Shown here: one piece after another, positions 1 through 6,529 of the stretch | How positions within the stretch are numbered: the stretch's first letter is position 1 | Layout of the letters: each line of letters opens with the position of its first letter | NCBI GenBank assembly: GCA_002474345.1 | Contig: DKQD01000092.1 | Span: 63,258 to 83,453 of the forward strand | Direction of reading: 5' to 3' | Length of the DNA: 20,196 nucleotides | Origin: Bacteriovoracaceae bacterium UBA7317 | GTDB lineage: Bacteria; Bdellovibrionota; Bacteriovoracia; Bacteriovoracales; Bacteriovoracaceae | Program-made: the position numbers and the translations under genes | The notes under the pieces: generated by a model | The model's input: the letters and a program-made list of their open reading frames with translations, nothing else | What the model was told of the DNA's origin: nothing | Database searches by the model: none

Positions 1-1104
1 CTTGAAATGGGGGCCTATGATTACGTTGAGAATTTTGCTCTTCCCAACTTGAGTTTAATTTATCAAGGAAATAAACTGAAAAAAGAAGAAGTTAAAGCGA
101 TTCATAAAGAAGCTCATTTATTGGGTGAGGGGATAAATCTTGCTAGGGAGCTAGTCAATACCCCTTCGGGTTTTAAAACTCCAGGAGCTTACTCCAAGGC
201 CCTCACCAAACTTTTCAAAAACATTCCAAACGTTAAAATTAACGTTTGGAATGAGGCCAGGCTGAAGAAAGAAAAAATGGGTCTTATCCTAGGTGTTGGT
301 GGAGGTGCTTCAGAGAAGCCTTGCATGGTTCATATTCAATATAGACCAAAAAAGTTAGTTAAAAGCAAAGAACTAAAAGGCCCTATTGCCTTAGTTGGAA
401 AAGGGATAACTTTTGATTCTGGCGGTCTCGATATAAAACCTTCTGGGGCCATGAGGAATATGAAAAAAGATATGGGTGGTTCGGCTTGCATGGTAGGGAC
501 CGCTTATTATCTTACTCAATCGCAGGCGGGAGTTCCTTGTGACTTTTATTTGCCTTTAGCAGAAAATGCCATCGATGCGCTTTCTTTTAGACCAGGTGAC
601 ATCCTTCATGCCAGGAATGGAAAGACTGTTGAAATTCATAATACAGATGCCGAAGGAAGGCTTGTTTTAGGTGATGCTCTCGATGTTGCCGTAACTCAAA
701 AAGGAAAAGACAAGCCTTGTATGGTAGTTGATGCAGCTACTTTGACAGGAGCTATAAAAGTAGGGCTAGGTTCTTCAATTGGGGGGCTTTTTTCAAATGA
801 CGATAAGTTAGCCGCTTCACTTGAAAAAGCAGCACAGGGAGCAGGAGACCCTCTCTGGAGGATGCCGCTGGATCAGTCCCTTCGTGCAAAAATGAAAAGT
901 CATGTTGCGGATATGACCAATGCAGTTGACGGTTTTGGTGGTGCGATCACAGCTGCTCTCTTTCTTGAGAGTTTTGTTGGGGAAACCCCTTGGGCCCATA
1001 TGGACCTCTATGCATGGGTAGATGGGCCTAAAGGACCTTATTCGAGGGCAGGAGCAAATGGACAAGGAGTGCAAACTCTTGCTCATTTTCTAAACCAATT
1101 TTAA
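1..1104 (+). CDS. pepA: Leucyl aminopeptidase (peptidase family M17), 5' end outside window
   Basis: Cytosolic dinuclear-metal aminopeptidase that removes N-terminal residues from peptides. The frame is open to the window edge, and the first visible Met (position 7) lies before the catalytic domain, so the gene starts upstream; 365 residues follow that Met, against about 480-500 for the family. Numbering from that Met, the M17 metal-binding block is clear: GKGITFDSGG at 131-140 (Lys132, Asp137) and the signature NTDAEGRL at 212-219 (Asp and Glu ligands, catalytic Arg). The 'DAATLTGA' strand and the C-terminal 'GANGQGVQTL' block are also present. What is missing is the N-terminal non-catalytic domain. 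The gene ends with TAA at 1102-1104 and is convergent with the CheX-like gene, with only 46 bases between and no clear terminator. Function is near certain; pepA is used as the generic family symbol. Confidence 0.95.
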   Translation, partial: LEMGAYDYVENFALPNLSLIYQGNKLKKEEVKAIHKEAHLLGEGINLARELVNTPSGFKTPGAYSKALTKLFKNIPNVKINVWNEARLKKEKMGLILGVGGGASEKPCMVHIQYRPKKLVKSKELKGPIALVGKGITFDSGGLDIKPSGAMRNMKKDMGGSACMVGTAYYLTQSQAGVPCDFYLPLAENAIDALSFRPGDILHARNGKTVEIHNTDAEGRLVLGDALDVAVTQKGKDKPCMVVDAATLTGAIKVGLGSSIGGLFSNDDKLAASLEKAAQGAGDPLWRMPLDQSLRAKMKSHVADMTNAVDGFGGAITAALFLESFVGETPWAHMDLYAWVDGPKGPYSRAGANGQGVQTLAHFLNQF

Positions 1105-1150
1105 TAATAGTTAGTAAGGAAGTGCTTTTTAGAGTGGTCTCAATTTGATT

Positions 1151-1687
1151 TTAAGGATTCGCTTTATTTTTTCCCTCTGCATAGCCAAACTCGAGAGTCA
1201 TATCACCGTAAGAGCTATTTAAGGGAACAGCTACTATAGTGGACCCTAGAGGGTAATGCACTCGGTGTTTACTGCCATGAATAACTGAAGGGATGGAGAG
1301 GTTTGCTGTAAAGCCTTCTTTCTCTAGTTTGGGTTTTGCATTCCCGACAATAACATTACAGATCTCACCACCAACATCTGAAATCTCATATTGGTACTTT
1401 GTATATTTTTCTTTAAGCATGAGGTTGGATGCTTCTATATAAGCTTCAAGTGGCCAGGTAAGAACAAAAATTGCTTTATAATCTGCTGATCCTCCTCCAC
1501 TTTCTTTAGAAATTTGCCTAACTCCAGTTAAGCCTAAAATAGAGGCTACATCACCTTTTATTTCCTTACCTTCTTTAAAGCCGGGTTCACCAAAAGTCAG
1601 GGGTGTTTTGACTAGCTTTTCAAAAACTTCTTTCGTCGTTTCAGCTAGAATTGTTGCCACTGAAAGAAACTGTCTTTCTTGAACCAT
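1151..1687 (-). CDS. CheX-like chemotaxis phosphatase domain protein
   Basis: A 178-residue cytosolic protein with no signal peptide. The centre carries the CheC/CheX/FliY phosphatase signature: an E-x2-N motif in 'GEICNVIVGNAKPKL', followed by a 'LSIPSVIHG' strand typical of CheX. In the family the Glu and Asn act on the phosphorylated Asp of CheY. The likely role is therefore dephosphorylation of a CheY-type receiver, tuning chemotaxis or another two-component output. It is slightly longer than typical CheX (about 150 residues), with extra sequence at the N-terminus. The ATG at 1687 has an AAGGAG site (1698-1703 on the minus strand) 10 bases upstream. It stands alone with no chemotaxis genes in the window, so its partner cannot be named. 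Fold assignment fairly sure, specific pathway unknown. Confidence 0.75.
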   Translation of the reverse strand: MVQERQFLSVATILAETTKEVFEKLVKTPLTFGEPGFKEGKEIKGDVASILGLTGVRQISKESGGGSADYKAIFVLTWPLEAYIEASNLMLKEKYTKYQYEISDVGGEICNVIVGNAKPKLEKEGFTANLSIPSVIHGSKHRVHYPLGSTIVAVPLNSSYGDMTLEFGYAEGKNKANP

Positions 1688-1785
1688 CTCTTAAGAGCTC
1701 CTTGAGGTTAAACTTTTTTTTATTGTGTCACCAAAATTTGGTTAGAGAAATTTTTTTTTCACAAAACCTTGAAAAAGTTCACATA

Positions 1786-1812
1786 TTTTAGACATTTAGG
1801 ACTTTTAGACAT
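1786..1812. repeat. Two direct copies of TTTTAGACAT, 17 bases apart
   Basis: The 10-mer TTTTAGACAT occurs at 1786-1795 and exactly again at 1803-1812, with a 7-base spacer. It lies in the divergent intergenic region between the CheX-like gene and the gene at 1870. Tandem copies at this spacing could be a regulator binding site for either promoter; the sequence is AT-rich, so chance is possible. No convincing -35/-10 pair could be fixed here. Confidence 0.35.
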
Positions 1813-1869
1813 AATTTTTTTAATGCTGAGCGTAAATAGGGGATAATAGAAATTATAAAGGGAGGCTTC

Positions 1870-2214
1870 ATGCATCATCCTAATTCAGTACTTGAAACAC
1901 ATTCAAAAGACCATGGTTTTAAAGTGCGATCTTGCAGCACTGAGGAAAGGAAGAAAATAGCACAAAGAAACCTAAGCATTATAAATAAGAGCGAGGAGAT
2001 GAGGAACCACTTTACCTCTCAAAACGTCTTCCTAAAGTCTCTTGATGTGATAACTAATCTAATTCTCATACTTATTTTTGCTGTTAAGGAAATTATTCTT
2101 TTAGTTTTCGATAACCTTGTTCTTTGTCCTATTGCCTTAGCTTCCTCATGTCGTAATTGCCCGGCATTTAAAATTTGCCCAGGGAAGAGGATGCTAGGAG
2201 ACTATCGTCCCTAG
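1870..2214 (+). CDS. Small membrane protein with cysteine-rich tail, unknown function
   Basis: 114 residues, family not recognised. The first 55 residues are polar and charged; a strongly hydrophobic stretch (about 58-95) can form one long or two short membrane segments; the C-terminal part has four Cys (86, 93, 96, 102 approximately) in the context LCP...SCRNCPAF.ICPG, ending in a basic tail. The CxxC plus CP motifs suggest metal binding or disulfide chemistry near the membrane, which is inference only. The start is well supported: GGAGG at 1861-1865, four bases before ATG at 1870, the only good initiation site. Single-gene unit; divergent from the CheX-like gene and followed by a long non-coding stretch. 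Confidence 0.6.
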   Translation: MHHPNSVLETHSKDHGFKVRSCSTEERKKIAQRNLSIINKSEEMRNHFTSQNVFLKSLDVITNLILILIFAVKEIILLVFDNLVLCPIALASSCRNCPAFKICPGKRMLGDYRP

Positions 2215-2380
2215 CTTTAAGTGCCAAAAATTTTTGCTCTCAATATCTTCTGCAATCCTGCTGCAACCCCATTAATCCTAATTTATCAAACCTCTGTTTG
2301 ACTGCTTTTAATTTTAGTTTTGGTTGTCAAACAAATATTCGGTATTTCTTACTATAAAAATGAACCGGAGGTGAAATTAT

Positions 2381-2506
2381 TTGGTTAATTTGAAAAAGAA
2401 TATTCACTCAGTTTTGAAAATTACCTCTTCCAATAAAGTAAATTTAAGGAACCAGGTCTATCTTATAATACCAAACCCTCGACATTTTGAGGGGGCTTCA
2501 ATTTAA
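2381..2506 (+). CDS. Candidate 41-residue protein with TTG start
   Basis: An unusually complete Shine-Dalgarno sequence, GGAGGTGA at 2367-2374, lies six bases before TTG at 2381. From there the frame stays open for 41 codons to TAA at 2504-2506. The product is basic and polar with an 'LIIPNPRHFEG' stretch near its end; no signal peptide, membrane segment or known family is evident. The evidence is the ribosome site plus open frame, so this is a weak to moderate call. It is convergent with the operon ending at 2574. A GTG inside the Shine-Dalgarno (2371) gives only five codons. Confidence 0.35.
   Translation: MVNLKKNIHSVLKITSSNKVNLRNQVYLIIPNPRHFEGASI
2476..2493 (-). terminator. Weak hairpin near the end of the minus-strand redox operon
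   Basis: CCCTC and GAGGG pair around an 8-base loop, followed on the minus strand by TTTGGTATT. It lies about 80 bases past the last gene of the minus operon (stop at 2574). The stem is only five base pairs and the U-tract is short, so it is a possible rather than strong terminator. It also overlaps the end of the candidate TTG ORF. Confidence 0.3.
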
Positions 2507-2573
2507 AATTAATGATAAGAATTAAATCATGCAAATTAAAAACACGACCTGAGCTTGGTATATAAAGAGAAGG

Positions 2574-3032
2574 TCACTTAATAAAAGCTAAAATCTTTTC
2601 TCTATCAAAAGATAGTTCTTTTGCAAGAAGAGTTCTTGTTCTGTTTTTATTCTTTTTTAAAAGCACCCAAGAAGGAACCGCTTGAATTTTAAAATATTTT
2701 TGCCACTCTTTTTTGGGGTCTCTTAGAACCGGAATTTTAATTTTTTTCTTTTTGATATAAAAAAGAGCTTTTTTGGAATCTTTATCTATATTGATTGAAT
2801 AAACTGCCAGCTTTTTGCTTTCAAGTTTTGGAAGGTCAACTCTAAGTTTTCTCTCGCAACTCCTACACCATGTAGCCCAAAAGTAATAAAGTTCGATATC
2901 TTTCTTTTCATTTTTAATATTTATAGAAGAATTGATATTTTTTAGGTCATTTAGTGAAAAAGCGGAAAAAGAATTTGAGCAACAAAGAAAAAACAGTAGA
3001 GAAATAGGAGTATATATTTTAAGAAAATTCAC
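2574..3032 (-). CDS. Exported thioredoxin-fold protein (TlpA/DsbE-like)
   Basis: About 152 residues from the GTG at 3032. I choose GTG because AGGAG lies seven bases upstream; the ATG two codons earlier (3038) sits one base after the AGGAG, too close. The GTG shares its first G with the TAG stop of the preceding gene, implying coupled translation. There is an N-terminal signal or anchor (about 3-24), then a thioredoxin fold with active site WCRSC (Cys56, Cys59) after 'YFWAT', and the cis-Pro loop 'AVPSW' (Pro120). The product is very Lys-rich. Likely role: periplasmic thiol-disulfide exchange. It is the last gene of the operon and the third thioredoxin-fold protein in it. Family assignment firm, substrate unknown. 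Confidence 0.85.
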   Translation of the reverse strand: MNFLKIYTPISLLFFLCCSNSFSAFSLNDLKNINSSINIKNEKKDIELYYFWATWCRSCERKLRVDLPKLESKKLAVYSINIDKDSKKALFYIKKKKIKIPVLRDPKKEWQKYFKIQAVPSWVLLKKNKNRTRTLLAKELSFDREKILAFIK

Positions 3033-3556
3033 TACCATTCTCCTACATAACTCTGTATTAATTCAATAGAAACCTTTCCTATTTTTCTAAAAACTATTCC
3101 GTAATCAGGGTTTGATATAATAGTACAGGGCGTTTTTAGTTCCGGGCAATACTTTTTAAAAAGGGAGAGGTCTTCATCTTCTCCAACTATCCAAGGAACT
3201 TTATTATCTTTTTTCCAATAATGTGCTTCCTCGAGATCTTCTCCCACTATAAGGGAAAGAAAATAAATATTTTTTGGTTTTCTTGAGTTTGTAAAAGAGC
3301 TTTTTATAAGCCTTGTTTTTTTAGTACATTCAATGCAAAAACTATCAGCAAACATTAGAATAAGTTGTTTATTAGAAAAATCTTTAATATTTTTAGTTAG
3401 TTTTTGGGTAGTTTTGAACTCCCCTTCTAGAATCTTTATCTTGGCTTTTACGCTTGAATTTTTTTCTTTTACTTTATGTTTTAGATTTTCTCCACATGAA
3501 ATAATACAAGTTAAAATTAAGATGATTGACAGGTGAGATTTCAGATTATAGTCCAT
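3032..3556 (-). CDS. Lipoprotein with divergent thioredoxin fold (CxxC)
   Basis: 174 residues. The N-terminal 20 residues form a signal peptide ending in the lipobox-like IISC, so Cys21 is probably lipidated and the protein membrane-anchored on the outer face of the cytoplasmic membrane or in the outer membrane. A thioredoxin-like core follows: strand 'LILMFAD', active site FCIEC (Cys74, Cys77), and the cis-Pro loop 'KTPCTI' (Pro143) with an extra Cys (144) next to it and another at Cys137. The CIEC dipeptide is atypical. The start ATG (3556) lies inside the end of the barrel gene, 16 bases overlapping, with AAGGA eight bases upstream. Probable partner of the neighbouring thioredoxins; function otherwise unknown. 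Confidence 0.75.
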   Translation of the reverse strand: MDYNLKSHLSIILILTCIISCGENLKHKVKEKNSSVKAKIKILEGEFKTTQKLTKNIKDFSNKQLILMFADSFCIECTKKTRLIKSSFTNSRKPKNIYFLSLIVGEDLEEAHYWKKDNKVPWIVGEDEDLSLFKKYCPELKTPCTIISNPDYGIVFRKIGKVSIELIQSYVGEW

Positions 3557-4563
3557 TGAAGCTTTCCTTGAATTGAAAAAGATTTATCATCCATATTTCC
3601 TCTGATGTGAGATAACTGCCAGGCTTGGCTTATATTATGTTCGGTCCAATTATGTTTGAAGCCAATTAAATATTCGTCGCTAGCTTGTTGGGTAACTTCG
3701 ATAGTTTCACGCATTTCTCTTATTAATGTGTAATTCCCAAAAATAGTCCATTCAAAATTAAGATCATAACTAATTTGATTCGAAATTATGTCAAGTTCAA
3801 AAAAACCGTTATTATCGAGAGGCTCTTTCTTTTTAATGCTGGTTATTCTTTTAAATCTAATTAATGTAGAGAGATTGTCTTTAAGTGCAAAAGCAAGTGA
3901 GAATGATCCTCCTTGTGAAGACCTAATGAGCTCTGGTTTCCAAGAGCCTAAAAAGGATATTTTTGTCTTTAATTTTTCAGTCCAAATATTTTCCCAAAAA
4001 AGATCAATTCGCTCTCGGGTTTCTTTGGTGGGGAAAGAAATCTTTTTAAAATTGATTCGGTTTGTAAAGAAATTTTCAGGGTTTTCTAAGTAGGACTTTT
4101 GAAGCCTAATGCCTAACCTATTAATTCCGTGGTTAAAACCGTATTGGGAAGAAAAATATAGACTTTGATAGGGAAAAAGCGTTTTAGAAAGAGTCGATCC
4201 TAAGCCTATAGACATTTTAAAAGGAGATTTTGAATAGAAAACCGATCCGGAAAATGAAGTTTCATTTTCACTTTCAGGGTGTATGTTTGCTATATTCTGC
4301 TCAACACCTTTTTTATTTTTTATAAAAGTATTAGAGAAATCTCTTTTAGTTTGTTTTATATTCAAACTTGAGCCCCAATAGCTTTTGATTTCATCGATTG
4401 TATAGTTCAGTGATATATTTTGGCTTGGCACTGAATTATAAGCTACTTCTAGGGAAGGTAATTTTACTTTTTCGTAAGAGAAGGATGCGCCTATAGTGTA
4501 AATTTTTGCCTTAATTGTAGGCGTTTTCACGAATAAGAGGAGAAGAAAAATTACTTTGCGCAA
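3541..4563 (-). CDS. Candidate outer-membrane beta-barrel protein, possibly DUF3570-like
   Basis: About 340 residues. I favour the TTG at 4563: it gives a compact signal peptide (MRKV..LLLL..., cleavage after IKA) and has a GGCGG site nine bases upstream. An in-frame TTG at 4572 directly abuts that site and is less likely. After the signal the sequence shows many short alternating strands rich in Ser, Tyr, Phe and Asn, ending in an aromatic/hydrophobic strand (...LQWTII), as in outer-membrane barrels. No strong family signature. Its place after a thioredoxin and a Cys-tailed lipoprotein resembles DUF3570, and 'ISLNYTIDEIKSYWGSS' near the N-terminus is a vague echo of the Asp/GAS region there; this link is inference. 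The start overlaps the preceding small lipoprotein frame. Confidence 0.6.
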   Translation of the reverse strand: MRKVIFLLLLFVKTPTIKAKIYTIGASFSYEKVKLPSLEVAYNSVPSQNISLNYTIDEIKSYWGSSLNIKQTKRDFSNTFIKNKKGVEQNIANIHPESENETSFSGSVFYSKSPFKMSIGLGSTLSKTLFPYQSLYFSSQYGFNHGINRLGIRLQKSYLENPENFFTNRINFKKISFPTKETRERIDLFWENIWTEKLKTKISFLGSWKPELIRSSQGGSFSLAFALKDNLSTLIRFKRITSIKKKEPLDNNGFFELDIISNQISYDLNFEWTIFGNYTLIREMRETIEVTQQASDEYLIGFKHNWTEHNISQAWQLSHIRGNMDDKSFSIQGKLQWTII

Positions 4564-4750
4564 GTGGAACAACCGCCTGTGAGAGTTTGACTTACTTGAC
4601 TACCCAAAAAGTATTTTGAAAAACTTTGTGGTATTGAAAGGGCATTATCAAAATCCATTCCAGATCCGTTAACTAAACTGAGATCAAGAATTTTTTTTGA
4701 GGAACAACTTTGAAAAATTAAAAAAAAACAAAAAAAAAAGATCTAATCAC
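4551..4750 (-). CDS. Small Cys-tailed lipoprotein, readable only with a -1 frameshift at poly-T tracts
   Basis: A GTG at 4750 follows the TAA of the thioredoxin gene by two bases and has AGGAG (4757-4761) six bases upstream, an excellent start. In frame it stops after 10 codons at 4718. Two homopolymers follow the start: ten T (4739-4730) and nine T (4728-4720). Reading one extra base within them gives a 66-residue product with a textbook lipoprotein leader (basic start, Phe/Leu core, FQSC with Cys16) and a C-terminal tail ending GGCSTCAK. The second frame is open from 4742 to TAA at 4553-4551. It resembles DUF4266-type small lipoproteins in size, leader, GG-Cys-rich tail and position between a thioredoxin and a barrel gene. 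Decoding may be by slippage, phase variation, or this may be a pseudogene or sequencing error. Confidence 0.6.
4720..4739 (-). repeat. Double homopolymer (T10-G-T9 on the coding strand)
   Basis: Ten T, one G, nine T on the minus strand, in the signal-peptide codons of the small lipoprotein frame. Tracts of this length are known slippage points for RNA polymerase, ribosomes and replication. Gain of one T would restore the frame from the well-placed GTG start. Confidence 0.85.
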
Positions 4751-4752
4751 TT

Positions 4753-5247
4753 TTAACTCCTAAAAAATAATTCGAGTTTTTTTATGACCTCTACATTCAT
4801 TTTTCCTTTATGACGAAAAACTAAGCCAACTCCATTTTGAAGAAGAATTAGTGTGGGAACCAACCGGATATTAAATTGTTTTTTAGCACTTCTACTTGGA
4901 TCAAAGTAGACTGGATAAGGAAGAAGGTCTTGGTATTCATCAATGTAATCTTCTATCATTTCTTTTTTTGGATTTAGAGAAACTTGTTTAATCGAAACTT
5001 CATTTTGCCACATTTGATAAAGATTACTTAGCATTGGAAGATTTTCCTTACATGTCGAGCAGGTCGTTGTAAAAAAAGTTATAAGTGTGTATTTTTGATG
5101 AAGTTTTTCAGGGGATTCTAAACATATCCTCTGAGGAATCTTAACCTCTCTATTAATGTTCTCAAGATTAAGGCAAGCTGTTTGACCAAGAGGTAAGTTA
5201 TATACAAAAAGTATTACAAAGAAAAAAAAAGATCTTAGATTTAACAT
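4753..5247 (-). CDS. Exported TlpA-like thioredoxin (CSTC active site)
   Basis: 164 residues. A signal peptide or anchor covers residues 1-24 (LRSFFFFVILFVY..., possible cleavage after GQTA). The thioredoxin fold follows: strand 'YTLITFFTT', active site CSTC (Cys63, Cys66), the 'VYFDP' segment, and cis-Pro 'LVPTLI' (Pro131), ending in '.VFRHKGKMN.E.I' as in TlpA/ResA proteins. Two additional Cys (25 and 42) precede the core. Expected role: reduction or exchange of disulfides in periplasmic partners. Start ATG at 5247, with AAGG about eight bases upstream. It is 14 bases after the preceding gene and two bases before the small lipoprotein start, whose tail carries the identical CSTC tetrapeptide. 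Confidence 0.85.
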   Translation of the reverse strand: MLNLRSFFFFVILFVYNLPLGQTACLNLENINREVKIPQRICLESPEKLHQKYTLITFFTTTCSTCKENLPMLSNLYQMWQNEVSIKQVSLNPKKEMIEDYIDEYQDLLPYPVYFDPSRSAKKQFNIRLVPTLILLQNGVGLVFRHKGKMNVEVIKKLELFFRS

Positions 5248-5261
5248 TTAAAGAACCTTTT

Positions 5262-5849
5262 TCAGTTTTTAAGAAAATTCTGAGTTTGAGTATTGTATTG
5301 ATAAATTCTAAAGCATGTGAGGGCGGCAGTTTCTATAACATCACTTTTATATATCAATTTTGTTGCACCGGTTTTTCCATCCCAATCACTGAGTATTTCC
5401 TTTGGCTCTTTCAACGTTTCAAAAGATTTTGGAGGATTTTGAAGGAGGGAGTTTAATCTAAGATAGTCTTCTTTATTAAAGTATTCATAATCATTTCCTT
5501 TAAAAAGTTCCTCACCTTCTTTAACTATATATTGCCGATAAGTTCCATCTACATTATAAGCAATTGTAAAAAAAAGAGGTGCACATTCACCACCACAACC
5601 AGTATCAGTAAATATTTCCCTAATATGGCCAAGCATTTTTTTATTGGCATCAAAAATTTGCTTAACTTCATTATTAGGAGAGTTTATTGTAAATGGGTCG
5701 TCAATTTTTAACACTTTTTGAAACTTTGCTGCTTCAAACGCCAATTTATAATACTTAAGGTCCCAAGATCGAATTCTTTTATAAGAAGCTTCTGCGAAAA
5801 AAGAAAAAAGAAAAAAAGATAAAAAGGTTATTTTAATTATTTTATTCAT
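5262..5849 (-). CDS. Exported protein with flavinylation-type DGKTGAT motif (FMN-binding-like)
   Basis: 195 residues with a signal peptide (1-21, cleavage after AEA). The middle (about 72-110) reads like an FMN_bind core: 'MLGHIREIF' then 'FFTIAYNVDGTYRQYIV'. Near the end, DGKTGAT at 157-163 matches the consensus Dgx(S/T)gAT, in which the last Thr receives FMN from the ApbE transferase, followed by a helix 'VIETAALTCFRIYQY' as after the motif in FMN_bind proteins. A Cys pair C85-x3-C89 (CGGEC) lies in the presumed core. Role inferred: a periplasmic flavoprotein exchanging electrons with the thiol proteins of the operon. ATGA overlap with the upstream ankyrin gene. Motif is seen; covalent FMN is not proven and no ApbE is in the window. 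Confidence 0.55.
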   Translation of the reverse strand: MNKIIKITFLSFFLFSFFAEASYKRIRSWDLKYYKLAFEAAKFQKVLKIDDPFTINSPNNEVKQIFDANKKMLGHIREIFTDTGCGGECAPLFFTIAYNVDGTYRQYIVKEGEELFKGNDYEYFNKEDYLRLNSLLQNPPKSFETLKEPKEILSDWDGKTGATKLIYKSDVIETAALTCFRIYQYNTQTQNFLKN

Positions 5850-6523
5850 TGGGAATTTCCACCAATTTCATCGTAAAAAAATTTTAAATTTTCATAAACT
5901 ACTTTTGAAAAAGTAGTTGTTTTAGATTGCTCTCTTGCTAGGTCTAGAGCTGTCTTCTTCTGGGCATTTTTTATAAAAGGGTCTTCCATTTCCTCTAACA
6001 AAATCTCTATCATTTCTAAGAGAGAATCTTTTTCATCCTCTTTGCTTTTATCATCATAATACTTAGATTGGTGGACAGCATAATGAAGGGGAGTGTCTCC
6101 ATTAATATTTTTGAAATCTGGATCAGCACCATTTTTTAATAAAATAGCAAAAGTAGAAGGAAAATTTTTAAAGATTGTGAGATGAAGAGCGCTTATTCCA
6201 AAGTTGTCAAAGGTATGCGCATAAGCTCCTTCTCTTAACATGTAGAGAATAAGTTGATCTCTTTTAGGTGAGTTCTTATCAATGACCATCAAGATAGGGG
6301 AAAAACCATCTCTATTTTTAGCATTAAGATTCTCAGTCCTATCAATAATATCAATGAGCCATTTATAGGGGTATTGATATTCAATGGCTTCGATAAGCTC
6401 ATCGTCATAGCCGCCACCCGGAGATGTTGCCCCTGTTAAAGCATCATATTCAATAGATTGAGATTCAAAATTAAAATTAGGTAGTAATAAAAATAAAACT
6501 AAGAAATAGGAAAGACATTTCAT
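5846..6523 (-). CDS. Exported ankyrin-repeat protein with N-terminal DALTGAT motif
   Basis: 225 residues. A Sec signal peptide (1 to about 20) is followed at once by DALTGATSPGGGYD, in which DALTGAT (27-33) fits the ApbE flavinylation consensus. Then come about four ankyrin-type repeats: around 69-100 (NAKNRDGFSPIL), 104-135 (FDNFGISALHLTIFK...LLKNGAD), 137-180 (NINGDTPLHYAV...), and 184-205 (KNAQKKTALDLA). These are normally protein-binding scaffolds; a periplasmic location fits a partner-docking role. It is the first gene of the operon, with a near-consensus promoter directly upstream that places the transcript start at or next to its ATG; no Shine-Dalgarno is visible. It overlaps the next gene by ATGA. 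Confidence 0.75.
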   Translation of the reverse strand: MKCLSYFLVLFLLLPNFNFESQSIEYDALTGATSPGGGYDDELIEAIEYQYPYKWLIDIIDRTENLNAKNRDGFSPILMVIDKNSPKRDQLILYMLREGAYAHTFDNFGISALHLTIFKNFPSTFAILLKNGADPDFKNINGDTPLHYAVHQSKYYDDKSKEDEKDSLLEMIEILLEEMEDPFIKNAQKKTALDLAREQSKTTTFSKVVYENLKFFYDEIGGNSQ

Positions 6524-6529
6524 TAGATT

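Larger units (their letters stand above)
2215..2573. other. Intergenic stretch, mostly without recognisable genes
   Basis: Apart from the candidate 41-residue ORF and the short hairpin listed separately, I see no RNA gene or convincing coding region. A 12-base palindrome CAAAAATTTTTG lies just after the upstream gene (about 2224-2236) but has no loop, so it is a poor terminator. A longer open frame at 2175-2357 has no ribosome site and overlaps the upstream gene. Confidence 0.5.

Noticed and set aside
2175..2357. Open frame of 60 codons on the plus strand
   Set aside because: No ribosome site, overlaps the end of the 1870-2214 gene in another frame, and the composition is not protein-like.
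2574..3032. Lipoprotein signal in the last thioredoxin-like protein (FLCC)
   Set aside because: The residues before the Cys pair are large and aromatic (FFL), a poor lipobox; an ordinary signal peptide cleaved after SFSA fits as well.
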